DNA from: Mycobacterium gordonae
Lineage (GTDB): Bacteria > Actinomycetota > Actinomycetes > Mycobacteriales > Mycobacteriaceae
NCBI RefSeq assembly: GCF_001417955.2
Contig: NZ_LKTM01000347.1
Location: 1 to 37,344 of the forward strand
DNA: 37,344 nt
Direction: 5' to 3'
Part shown: positions 16,735 through 23,918 of the stretch, piece after piece
How positions within the stretch are numbered: the stretch's first letter is position 1
Layout: each line of letters opens with the position of its first letter
Translations under genes and position numbers: made by a program
Notes under the pieces: generated by a model
What the model saw: the letters and a program-made list of their open reading frames with translations, nothing else
Databases searched by the model: none
What the model was told of the DNA's origin: nothing

Positions 16735-16814
16735 GAGTTTGACTGTGCGCCTGCTGCTTTGATAGTGCGGCTACCGCCGAAATCTACCCGAATTTCGGCG
16801 GTAGCCGCACACTC
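16735..16814 (+). repeat. 80-bp stem-loop repeat, copy 2
   Basis: Second copy. Here the inverted arm A3 (16792-16810) pairs perfectly over 19 bases with A2 (16765-16783) around an 8-base loop, while it matches A1 (16745-16756) at only 9 of 12 positions. The two copies therefore favour different hairpins from the same three-armed layout. The 45 bases between the copies and the bases from 16815 to 16936 hold no gene or other structure that I can recognise. Confidence 0.87.
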
Positions 16815-16936
16815 GATGGACAGGGAAAGCGGTAAAGCGCGGCCGGCGCCCGCCTCGGCCTTCAGCGCCTGAATAGGCCTGGCGTGCTTGAGGGAAGAGC
16901 GCGCTCACTCGTTTGGCCGGGGTGCGGGCCGCTCGG

Positions 16937-17212
16937 CTAGGTCTGTTGTGATGTCATCACCTGCCTTTCACTGCTCAGTGGGGACCGTGTGCGCGGGGAA
17001 GCCGGAGGGCTGCGCTGGACGGCGCGTACCTGATGCGCCGGCCCCTGCCTGGCGCTGAGCAGAGCGCCGGCCCGCACCGGCGGCGCGGGCGGCCTGCGGG
17101 CGGCGGCAACGGCCGCACGCAGGATGGCTTCCGCCTCGGCGAGCAATTCGGCGACGTCAGCGTCCAGGGCGTCCAGGTCCAGCTCAGCCGGAGTCAACAG
17201 GCTGGTCATCAC
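16937..17212 (-). CDS. Small acidic-helix protein coupled to hsp20
   Basis: 91 residues from GTG 17212 (ATG 17209 follows at once). The first 40 residues form an acidic, leucine/alanine-rich helix with coiled-coil spacing (LDLDALDADVAELLAEAEAILRAAVAAARR). The rest is basic and Pro/Ser/Arg-rich, probably disordered. The start lies 8 bases after the hsp20 stop with no gap for a promoter, so it should be translated from the hsp20 mRNA. I do not recognise a family. It may be a heat-stress accessory protein, or the C-terminal half may be spurious; confidence is moderate because high-GC DNA readily yields such frames. Confidence 0.5.
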   Translation of the reverse strand: MMTSLLTPAELDLDALDADVAELLAEAEAILRAAVAAARRPPAPPVRAGALLSARQGPAHQVRAVQRSPPASPRTRSPLSSERQVMTSQQT

Positions 17213-17220
17213 GCGTCCGA

Positions 17221-17640
17221 TCAGGCGTTGATGACCTGGTGTCCGTTGCTCCGCCCGATCGCGATCTTGCGCGGCTTCGCCTTCTCGGCCACCGGGATTC
17301 GCAGCGTCAGCACTCCCGTGTCATAGGACGCCTCGATCTTTTCGGTGTCGAGATTGTCGCCCAGCACCAGCTGACGGCTGAACACCCCGCGAGGGCGTTC
17401 ACTGGCCAGCATCTCCCGGCCGGGATCGATTTCGGGACGTTCCGCACGCACCGTGACCACGTTGCGCTCGATGTCCAGATCCAAGGATTCTGCATCGATG
17501 CCCGGCAGATCGAATTCCACGACAAAGGACGTGCCGTCGCGCCACGCGTCCATCGGCATCACCGACGGCCGGGACGCAGTCCCCGACACCGGCCGGGTGA
17601 AACGGTCGAAGTCACGGAACGGATCGGTTCGCATCAGCAT
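17221..17640 (-). CDS. hsp20: Small heat-shock protein, Hsp20/18-kDa antigen type
   Basis: 139 residues from ATG 17640, chosen because GGAGGT stands 7 bases upstream; a longer in-frame extension lacks such a site. It opens MLMRTDPFRDFDRFTRPV, then an alpha-crystallin domain at about 32-125 (FVVEFDLPGIDAESLDLDI, RPRGVFSRQLVLGDNLD, YDTGVLTLRIPV) and a short tail. Length and sequence resemble the 18-kDa antigen Hsp20 proteins of non-tuberculous mycobacteria and M. leprae. It is an ATP-independent holdase that forms oligomers. A perfect 11-bp inverted repeat 43 bases upstream is a likely operator. The gene lies in an accessory block between ackA and pknG. Confidence 0.93.
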   Translation of the reverse strand: MLMRTDPFRDFDRFTRPVSGTASRPSVMPMDAWRDGTSFVVEFDLPGIDAESLDLDIERNVVTVRAERPEIDPGREMLASERPRGVFSRQLVLGDNLDTEKIEASYDTGVLTLRIPVAEKAKPRKIAIGRSNGHQVINA

Positions 17641-17682
17641 CGTCGCCACCTCCAACTCCTAATGTGGTGTCAAAGACGAAGT

Positions 17683-17708
17683 AAATGTATGCCAAGAGGC
17701 ATACATTT
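17683..17708 (-). promoter_or_regulatory. Palindromic operator candidate upstream of hsp20
   Basis: A perfect 11-bp inverted repeat, AAATGTATGCC / GGCATACATTT with a 4-base spacer, lies 43 bases upstream of the hsp20 start in an AT-rich pocket of otherwise GC-rich DNA. On the sense strand the right half contains TTGGCA, a plausible -35 element, so a bound dimer would cover the promoter. It does not match the HspR box (CTTGAGT-N7-ACTCAAG) as I know it. A different repressor or activator is implied. Confidence 0.6.
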
Positions 17709-17787
17709 GATTTACCACCGAGGTCGCGCGAACGCAAGATCCCCCGCCGGAAATTTTCTCAATCCTGTTGCGCGCGTGGACTACAGG

Positions 17788-20091
17788 TCAGAAGGTGCTG
17801 GTCGGCCGCACCTGGTTGGCCATGTCGACCAGGGTGTAGCGGTGTCGCTGGGTGGGGGCCACCCGCGCCAGACTGCGCAGCGAGGCCTCCACACCCAGTC
17901 GCAGCCCGTGATCGGTGAACGGGAACCCCAGGATGTGGTTGGTGCTTGCTTCGTTGTCCTGCAGCCAGTCCATCGCACCGCCGAGTACCAGGGCGCGGAT
18001 CTGCAACACCCGGGGCTCGGTGGGAGGCAGGGCCTCCACCCGGCGCGCGGCGTCACGGATCTGCTCCTCGGTGATTTCACTCTGCGACCGTCCGGACAAC
18101 AGGGTCACCGCGCTGGTCAGTCGCGCCGTGGTGAAATGCCTTGAGGTGGGCGGTACTTCGTCCAAAGTCTGCACCGCCCCGCTGCGATCGCCCAGAGCCG
18201 AACGCGCTCTGGCCAATCCGAACGCGGCCGAGATCACGCCGTCGTTGGTGCCCCACACCGTCTGGTAGTACTTGTGCTCGTCCGGCTCGCCGGCCAGTTC
18301 GCACGTTGCGGCCAGCGCGAGCTTGGGCGCCAGCTCGCCGGGGAAGGTGTCGAGCACCTCGGTGAAATGCTTGATCGCCGATTCGTAATCGCCGGTGAGC
18401 AGTCCGGCCACCCCCCGGTACCAGACCAGCCGCCACTGCCAACCGACCCGTTCGGCGAGATCCTCGAGTTTGCGGGTGGCCTTGCTGACGTCCCCGAGAT
18501 CGAGCAGGGCCCGCACCTCCATCAGCGGCAGCTCCACCGACTCGCTGAGGTCCAAGCCCTCGGCGTCCAGCGAGCCGTGGCGGGCCGCGCGCAACGAGTC
18601 CAGCGTCTGCACCGGCTGCGAGAGCACCGTAGCTTGCAGCACCGGGGCGGCGACATCGGTCGGGTCCACCAGCGGCACCGACAGCGCGGTGACGATTTCC
18701 TTGGCAGTCAGCTTCTCCGAATGCACCTGGCCGTCCAGGTACACGTCGGTGTGCGCGACCAGCAGGTCGACCCCGAACGTCGAGCGGCTGGGACTGAAGA
18801 TCGTCGACAACCCGGGCCGCGGTATGCCGGTGTCCTGGGCCACCACTTCCCGCAGCACGCCCATCAACTGCCCGGACATCTCCTCGGCGCTGGTGAACCG
18901 GCGCCGCGGATCGGGATCGATGGCGCGGCGCAACAGCCGCGCGAACGAGTCGTACTGGGCCAGCAGCGGGTCGCCGTCGGGCAGCCCGTCGACATAGCGG
19001 CCGTTGCGGGTGCGCAGGCTCATGGTCAGGGCGGCCAGCGTGCGTCCGACCGTGTAGATGTCGGTGGCCACGGTAGGCCCGGTGCGCACGATCTCCGGCG
19101 CCTGATAACCCGGGGTGCCGTACAGGTAGCCGAACGAGTTGATCCGCGACACCGCGCCGAGGTCGATCAGCTTGAGCTGCTCCTCGGTGAGCATGATGTT
19201 CTCCGGCTTGAGGTCGTTGTAGACCAGGCCGATGGAGTGCAGATAGCTCAGTGCGGGAAGGATTTCCAGGATGTAGGCGATGGCCTCGGCGACCGGCAGG
19301 TTCTCGCCGCGGCCCCGCTTGAGCGATTGCCCGCCGATGTACTCCATGACGATGTAGCCGACCGGGTCGCCGTGCTTGTCGCTGTGTTCGACGAAGTTGA
19401 AGATCTGCACGATCGACGGGTGCACCACTTCGGCCAGGAACTGGCGCTCGGCCATGGCGATCGCCTGGGCTTCGGCGTCACCGGAATGCACCAGGCCCTT
19501 GAGCACCACTGGGCGGTCGTTGACGTTGTGGTCCAGCGCCAGGTAGACCCAGCCCAGGCCGCCGTGCGCGATGCAGCCCTTGACCTCGTATTGGCCTGCG
19601 ATGATGTCGCCCGGATTCAGCTGCGGCAGAAACGAATACGGGCTGCCGCAGTAGGGGCACCAGCCCTCAGAGCTGCCCTTCCCCTCGGAGCCGGACCGGC
19701 CGACCGGCCGTCCACAGTTCCAGCAGAACCGCTTCGATTCCGGGACCACGGGGTTCTTCATCAACGCCTTGAGCGGGTCGATGTCGGGGGTGCGCGGGAT
19801 CTCCACCAGGCCGCCGCCCAGCTGGCGGACGGGCGGCAGCGCCCGGGTGGCAACCGACATCCGGTCCTGCGGCTGGGTGTCCATACTGCCCAGCGAGATC
19901 TGGAAGTCGTCGTCATCGTCGTCGTCGAAATCCGGCCGGAACAACGCCTGGGTGGCCTGCGGCCGGCCGGTCGTCGCGGTCGCGCCGGTCTGGGCGTTTT
20001 CTTCCGGCGGGGCGGCCGCCTGGGTGCCGGGGTCCCCGTCCAACAGGTCTTCCCGGTCCTCTTGCTGATCTTCCTGTGTTGGCTTGCCCAT
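17788..20091 (-). CDS. pknG: Serine/threonine protein kinase PknG
   Basis: 767 residues from the ATG that overlaps the glnH stop (TGATG); M. tuberculosis PknG is 750. Soluble kinase without membrane segments. In order: a disordered N-terminus with a run of seven Asp; a rubredoxin-like metal site (CWNCGRP and CPYCG, about 124-150); a kinase domain with the nucleotide lysine in VVLKGL, YNDLKPENIML as catalytic loop, DLGAVS in place of DFG, and GTPGYQAPE; and a C-terminal TPR domain to the end (NQVRPTSTF). It phosphorylates the FHA protein GarA, and so controls glutamate and TCA metabolism in response to amino acids. The operon glnX-glnH-pknG is intact, consistent with sensing of Asp/Glu. Confidence 0.97.
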   Translation of the reverse strand: MGKPTQEDQQEDREDLLDGDPGTQAAAPPEENAQTGATATTGRPQATQALFRPDFDDDDDDDFQISLGSMDTQPQDRMSVATRALPPVRQLGGGLVEIPRTPDIDPLKALMKNPVVPESKRFCWNCGRPVGRSGSEGKGSSEGWCPYCGSPYSFLPQLNPGDIIAGQYEVKGCIAHGGLGWVYLALDHNVNDRPVVLKGLVHSGDAEAQAIAMAERQFLAEVVHPSIVQIFNFVEHSDKHGDPVGYIVMEYIGGQSLKRGRGENLPVAEAIAYILEILPALSYLHSIGLVYNDLKPENIMLTEEQLKLIDLGAVSRINSFGYLYGTPGYQAPEIVRTGPTVATDIYTVGRTLAALTMSLRTRNGRYVDGLPDGDPLLAQYDSFARLLRRAIDPDPRRRFTSAEEMSGQLMGVLREVVAQDTGIPRPGLSTIFSPSRSTFGVDLLVAHTDVYLDGQVHSEKLTAKEIVTALSVPLVDPTDVAAPVLQATVLSQPVQTLDSLRAARHGSLDAEGLDLSESVELPLMEVRALLDLGDVSKATRKLEDLAERVGWQWRLVWYRGVAGLLTGDYESAIKHFTEVLDTFPGELAPKLALAATCELAGEPDEHKYYQTVWGTNDGVISAAFGLARARSALGDRSGAVQTLDEVPPTSRHFTTARLTSAVTLLSGRSQSEITEEQIRDAARRVEALPPTEPRVLQIRALVLGGAMDWLQDNEASTNHILGFPFTDHGLRLGVEASLRSLARVAPTQRHRYTLVDMANQVRPTSTF

Positions 20092-21056
20092 CAGTCCACG
20101 TACCTCGGCTGGGGCGGCAACGGGGCGGGACCCAGAACCGTCAACCACTTGCGGTAAAGCGTGTTCCAGGTGCCGTCGGTGCGGATCCGTTCCAGAGTGC
20201 CGTTGACGAACCGGACCAGTCCGGTGTTGTCCAGGTTGATGCCGATGCCGTAGGGCTGGGTGGCCATGTTGGGGCCGACGATGTGCAGGTAGGGATCCTC
20301 TTCCACCAGCCCGGCCAGGATCGAGTCGTCGGTGCTGACGGCGTCGATCTGGCGCTGCTGCATGGCCACCAGGCAGTCGGCCCAGTTCACCACCGACACG
20401 ATCACCGCCGGCGGCGTGATCTCGCGGATGCGGCGCAACGAGGTGGTGCCGCGGGCCACGCAGACCCGCTTGCCGGACAGGTCGGCCACCTTGGCGATCG
20501 GCGAGTCCCGCGGGGCCAGGATGCGCTGGTTCGCATCCAGGTAAACCGTGGAGAAGTTCACCAGCTTGCGCCGCTCGCAGGTGATGGTCATGGTCTTGAC
20601 GACCACGTCGACCTGCGAGCGCTGCAACGCGGTGATGCGCTCGTCGGCCGACAGGATGCGGTACTCGACGTGCGAGGGTCCGCCGAAGATGTCTCGGGCC
20701 ACCTCGCCGGCGATGTCGACGTCGAAGCCGGTGATCTCGCCGGTGATCGGGTCGCGGAAGCTGAACAGGTTGCTGCCGATGTCCAGGCCGACGATCAGCC
20801 GGCCCCGGGTGCGGATGTTGGCCACCGCGGCGTCCGCGTCGGCCTTGTTGGGGAACGGGCGCAGGCTGGCGGTCGGATTGCAGTCCTGGCTGGTGCTGTC
20901 CGGCGGCAGCGCGGCTTCCATCGGCAGTTCCTGCATGCCGACGGGCGTAGGCAGTGGCAGCGTCGGCGTCACCTCGACCTTCAGCGTCTCCGGGTGCCCG
21001 CAGCCGGCCAGCAGGATCGCCGAGGCGACCAGCGCAGCGATCCGCCGGGGTCTCAC
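20091..21056 (-). CDS. glnH: Solute-binding lipoprotein GlnH
   Basis: 321 residues from GTG 21056, which overlaps the glnX stop (GTGA). The signal peptide is RPRRIAALVASAILLAGCG with lipobox LAGC, so it is anchored in the outer leaflet of the cytoplasmic membrane. The rest is a type II periplasmic binding domain: RGRLIVGLDIGSNLFSFRDPITGEITGFDVDIAGEVARDI, VDVVVKTMTITCERRKLVNFSTVY, GKRVCVARGTTS and DGTWNTLYRKWL. In M. tuberculosis GlnH binds aspartate and glutamate and signals through GlnX to PknG. The tight overlaps on both sides support one polycistronic mRNA. No ABC permease is encoded, which fits a sensory rather than a transport role. Confidence 0.95.
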   Translation of the reverse strand: MRPRRIAALVASAILLAGCGHPETLKVEVTPTLPLPTPVGMQELPMEAALPPDSTSQDCNPTASLRPFPNKADADAAVANIRTRGRLIVGLDIGSNLFSFRDPITGEITGFDVDIAGEVARDIFGGPSHVEYRILSADERITALQRSQVDVVVKTMTITCERRKLVNFSTVYLDANQRILAPRDSPIAKVADLSGKRVCVARGTTSLRRIREITPPAVIVSVVNWADCLVAMQQRQIDAVSTDDSILAGLVEEDPYLHIVGPNMATQPYGIGINLDNTGLVRFVNGTLERIRTDGTWNTLYRKWLTVLGPAPLPPQPRYVD

Positions 21057-22372
21057 CGGTACTCCTTGAGCCGGGGCCACAGGCCCAGCGCGACGGCGAT
21101 GGCCGCGCCCAGGCTCAGCACCACCGCGCCGACCTGCGCGCCGGCCAGCCCTCGCTTGGCGTTCAGGACGTCGTTACGCAGGTGGTTGCGGCTCTGCTCC
21201 ATCGCTTTGGTCAGGGCTTCGTCGAGCTTGTCGAAGGCCGGGGTGGAGTCGTCCTCGCCTTTTCCGAGGGCAACCTGGGTGGCGGCCCGGTAGTTGCCGA
21301 CCGAGATGTAGGCATTGATCCGGTCGTTGGCCTGCTGCCAGCGCACCAGCAGCTGGTCGGCTCCCTGCAGGTCCGGCTTGTCCACGGCGTCGCGGCGCGC
21401 CATGTACGCGTCGAGCTGGTGGTGCATGGCGTCGATGCGCTGGTAGAAAGCCTGCTTGCGGACCTCTTCGTCGCCCCGGCGAATCAGTGACAGCGTCTCG
21501 TCGGCGCGGGCCTGCTGGGCGGTGATGGCCAGATTGGTGACGGTTCGCAGCGACTCGGCCGCCGTGTCCTTGGCGCTGCGGCTGGCCGTCGTCGAGATCG
21601 TCAGTGCCGTACCCACCCAGACCACCATGATGAGGATACCGAGCCCGCCGACGACCAGCCCGGGATTGACCCGCCGCCGCGTGCGCCGGGCCAGCCAGCG
21701 GTGGGCGAACGCGCCGAACGCCACAGTGGTCGTCACGACCAGGATCACCGGGGCCGGGATCTGCGTGGACGCCGTGGTCTCGCTGTCCACCCGGGCCGAG
21801 GTCGCCTGGTAGAGCTGCTGGGCGTCGGGCAGGATTCGGGACTGCATCAGCCCGGAAGCCTCCGACAGGTACGACGAGCCGACCGGATTGCCCGCCCGGT
21901 TGTTGGTGCGGGCGATCTCCACCAGCCCGGTATAGACGGCCAGTTCTGCGTTGATCCTGCCCAGCAGCTGCACCAGCGGTTCGTCCGTCAACCCGCTGGA
22001 TGCCCGGGTCACCGCCACCGCGGCGTCGGTGATGGCCTGCTCGTAGCGCAGCCGGACGGCACGCGGTTCGGTCTGGGCGATGAACGCGGTCGCAGCGGCG
22101 GCGTCGGCCACCGACAGCGTGGTGTAGAGCCGTCCGGCCGCGAACGACAGCGGCTCGGTGTGGTCGAGCACGGTAGTCAGCACCTGCTGGCGGTGGTTGA
22201 TGGTGGTCGAGGTGGCGAACGCGCTCGACACACCCAGGGCTGCCAGCACGATGCCGATGGTCAGGATGCGCCCCGGCGTGGTCGAGATGAACCACCAGCG
22301 GGGATGAGCCGGTTCTGCGGGCGAGCGCGACCCCATCGGCTCGGTCGACGGGTGCGCCAGCTCAACCGTCAC
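21053..22372 (-). CDS. glnX: Membrane protein GlnX (Rv0412c-like)
   Basis: 439 residues from GTG 22372. Four hydrophobic segments: about 30-52 (ILTIGIVLAALGVSSAFATS), about 205-225 (PVILVVTTTVAFGAFAH), about 240-262 (LVVGGLGILIMVVWVGTAL) and about 412-432 (VGAVVLSLGAAIAVALGLW). Two extended extracytoplasmic helical regions lie between them, a layout like chemoreceptor sensor domains. First gene of the glnX-glnH-pknG operon; the proposed role is to relay ligand-bound GlnH to PknG. A TAATAT/TTAGAA promoter candidate lies just upstream. The gene is divergent from mutT3. Confidence 0.92.
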   Translation of the reverse strand: MTVELAHPSTEPMGSRSPAEPAHPRWWFISTTPGRILTIGIVLAALGVSSAFATSTTINHRQQVLTTVLDHTEPLSFAAGRLYTTLSVADAAAATAFIAQTEPRAVRLRYEQAITDAAVAVTRASSGLTDEPLVQLLGRINAELAVYTGLVEIARTNNRAGNPVGSSYLSEASGLMQSRILPDAQQLYQATSARVDSETTASTQIPAPVILVVTTTVAFGAFAHRWLARRTRRRVNPGLVVGGLGILIMVVWVGTALTISTTASRSAKDTAAESLRTVTNLAITAQQARADETLSLIRRGDEEVRKQAFYQRIDAMHHQLDAYMARRDAVDKPDLQGADQLLVRWQQANDRINAYISVGNYRAATQVALGKGEDDSTPAFDKLDEALTKAMEQSRNHLRNDVLNAKRGLAGAQVGAVVLSLGAAIAVALGLWPRLKEYR

Positions 22373-22396
22373 GTCTGCTCGGACCTCATCTCGGCC

Positions 22397-22426
22397 ATAT
22401 TACGAACCCGTATAAGCGAATTCTAA
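22397..22426 (-). promoter_or_regulatory. Promoter candidate for glnX-glnH-pknG
   Basis: On the minus strand TTAGAA (22426-22421) and TAATAT (22402-22397) are separated by 18 bases, a reasonable SigA-type promoter. The start of transcription would be about 22390, giving a leader of roughly 18 bases before the GTG of glnX. This is the most AT-rich part of the divergent region with mutT3. Confidence 0.5.
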
Positions 22427-22476
22427 GAGCATCTCGCGGCGGATGGGGGGAGGCGTGACGAATTACCTAACCGGGT

Positions 22477-23127
22477 TTGCGTGCATATCCTGAATCCGTG
22501 CAGGGCGACGGCGACGGGTGGGTGATCTCCGGGCGCGGCGCCCATTACTGGGGAAGGTACGGCGCGGCCGGCCTGTTGCTCCGGGCTCCGTTGCCGGACG
22601 GGACGCCTGCGGTCCTGCTGCAGCACCGCGCGGTGTGGAGTCATCAGGGCGGTACCTGGGGTCTGCCGGGCGGCGCGCGTGACAGTCACGAGACTCCGGA
22701 GCAGACCGCGGTGCGCGAAGCCCAGGAGGAAGCGGGTCTGGTCGCCGAGCGACTGACGGTGCGGGCGAAGGTCGTCACGGCGGAAGTCGCCGGCAATGGT
22801 GGGACGCTGTGGAGCTACACGACCGTGGTCGCCGACGCCGGTGAGCTGCTGCAAACCGTGCCCAACCGGGAGAGCGCCGAGTTGCGCTGGGTCGGTGAGG
22901 ACGAGGTGGCCGGGTTGCCGCTGCATCCGGGCTTCGCCGCCAGCTGGGACCGGCTGCGCACCGCGCCGGCCACCGTGCCGCTGGATCACGGCGACGAGTT
23001 GCGGCACGATCTGCCACGCACCGTGCAGATCGACTCGGAGTTCTTCTGGTGCACACCGGGAGGCGCGGACCTGGCGCATTCGCCGCTGAGCCGGCGGATC
23101 AGCGCGCTGCTGCAAGCGCCGCGCTGA
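22477..23127 (+). CDS. mutT3: Nudix hydrolase MutT3
   Basis: 216 residues if translation starts at TTG 22477. GTG 22498 is the alternative, but the residues AYPESV before it align with the start region of M. tuberculosis MutT3 as I remember it. The Nudix box is complete: GGARDSHETPEQTAVREAQEEAGL (G-x5-E-x7-REx2EExG) at about 67-90. Family members hydrolyse nucleoside diphosphate derivatives such as 8-oxo-dGDP and need Mg2+. The last 29 bases overlap the convergent thiE gene. Confidence 0.92.
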   Translation: MRAYPESVQGDGDGWVISGRGAHYWGRYGAAGLLLRAPLPDGTPAVLLQHRAVWSHQGGTWGLPGGARDSHETPEQTAVREAQEEAGLVAERLTVRAKVVTAEVAGNGGTLWSYTTVVADAGELLQTVPNRESAELRWVGEDEVAGLPLHPGFAASWDRLRTAPATVPLDHGDELRHDLPRTVQIDSEFFWCTPGGADLAHSPLSRRISALLQAPR

Positions 23128-23770
23128 GTTCGGCGGCCGCCGCCCGTGGATCGGCGGCGGCGGTGACGGCCCGTACCACGACGATGCGGCGAGCGCCGGC
23201 CGCGAGCACTTCCGGCAGCCGTTGCAGGTCGATGCCGCCGATGGCGAACCACGGCTTGCCGGTTTTCAGGGCCGCGGCGGTACGGACCAGGTCCAGGCCC
23301 GGCGCCGGACGGCCCGGCTTGGTGGGCGTGGGCCAACAGGGGCCGACGCAGAAATAATCGGCCGCGGAAGCGGCCGCCTTCGCGGCCTCGCCGGCGTCGT
23401 GGCTGGATCGGCCGATCAAGGTGGTAGTTCCGACGATGTCCCGCGCGACGTCCAGCGGCAGGTCGCGCTGACCGAGGTGCAGGACGTCGGCTCCGGCAGC
23501 GCGGGCGACGTCGGCGCGGTCGTTGACCGCGAACAGCGCCCCGTGCCGGCGGGCCGCGTCGGCCAGGATCTCGCAGGCGGCCAGCTCGTCGAGCGCTTCC
23601 AGTGGGCCGAACTGCCGCTCGCCTGGCGAACCCTTGTCGCGCAGCTGGATGATGTCGACTCCGCCGGCCAGCGCGGCGTCGGCGAACTCGGCCAGGTCGC
23701 CGCGCTCGCGGCGCGCATCGGTGCACAGGTACAGCCGTGTCTGGGCGAGCCGGGAAAGGGGGTCCTGCAC
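23099..23770 (-). CDS. thiE: Thiamine-phosphate synthase ThiE
   Basis: 223 residues from GTG 23770. ThiE joins HMP-pyrophosphate and the thiazole phosphate carboxylate to give thiamine phosphate. The TIM-barrel motifs are all there: IIQLRDKG (about 40-47), FAVNDRADVA, VLHLGQRDLPLDVAR, IGRSSHD, YFCVGPCWPTPTKPG and FAIGGIDLQRL. It is divergent from the riboswitch-controlled thiO operon and overlaps mutT3 tail to tail. No THI box is visible in front of thiE itself; the box in the shared intergenic region reads toward thiO. Confidence 0.95.
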   Translation of the reverse strand: MQDPLSRLAQTRLYLCTDARRERGDLAEFADAALAGGVDIIQLRDKGSPGERQFGPLEALDELAACEILADAARRHGALFAVNDRADVARAAGADVLHLGQRDLPLDVARDIVGTTTLIGRSSHDAGEAAKAAASAADYFCVGPCWPTPTKPGRPAPGLDLVRTAAALKTGKPWFAIGGIDLQRLPEVLAAGARRIVVVRAVTAAADPRAAAAELSAALAAAR

Positions 23771-23784
23771 ACCGCGACGTTAGC

Positions 23785-23796
23785 GCGCTAGCGTGG
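23785..23796 (+). promoter_or_regulatory. Promoter core upstream of thiO riboswitch
   Basis: The 12-mer GCGCTAGCGTGG occurs here and, on the other strand, in front of the thiC riboswitch (36753-36764). It contains TAGCGT, which fits the mycobacterial -10 pattern TANNNT, and transcription would start about 7 bases later, directly in front of the TPP aptamer. No good -35 is visible at either site. Confidence 0.5.
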
Positions 23797-23806
23797 AGGC
23801 TGAAGA

Positions 23807-23912
23807 ACACACGGGAGTCCCGGGCCACCAGCGGGGCTGAGAGTGGGCACTGCCAGCAACTTGGACCTGTCCTTACCGTCACACCTGATCCGGGTCATGC
23901 CGGCGAAGGGAG
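23807..23912 (+). promoter_or_regulatory. TPP riboswitch (THI box) upstream of thiO
   Basis: The conserved TPP aptamer elements are in order: ACGGGAG, the GGGGCTGAGAG core, a variable arm, then ACCTGATCCGGGTCATGCCG and the closing GCGAAGGGAG. The final AGGGAG is the ribosome site of thiO, 6 bases before the region leading to ATG 23919, so ligand-stabilised pairing of the closing stem should block translation. It controls thiO-thiS-thiG and probably the downstream SGNH gene. Confidence 0.95.
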
Positions 23913-23918
23913 CACAGG

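Noticed and set aside
18274..20157. 627-residue open frame antisense to pknG
   Set aside because: Shadow of pknG; low-complexity His/Arg/Gln-rich sequence with no ribosome site or motif.
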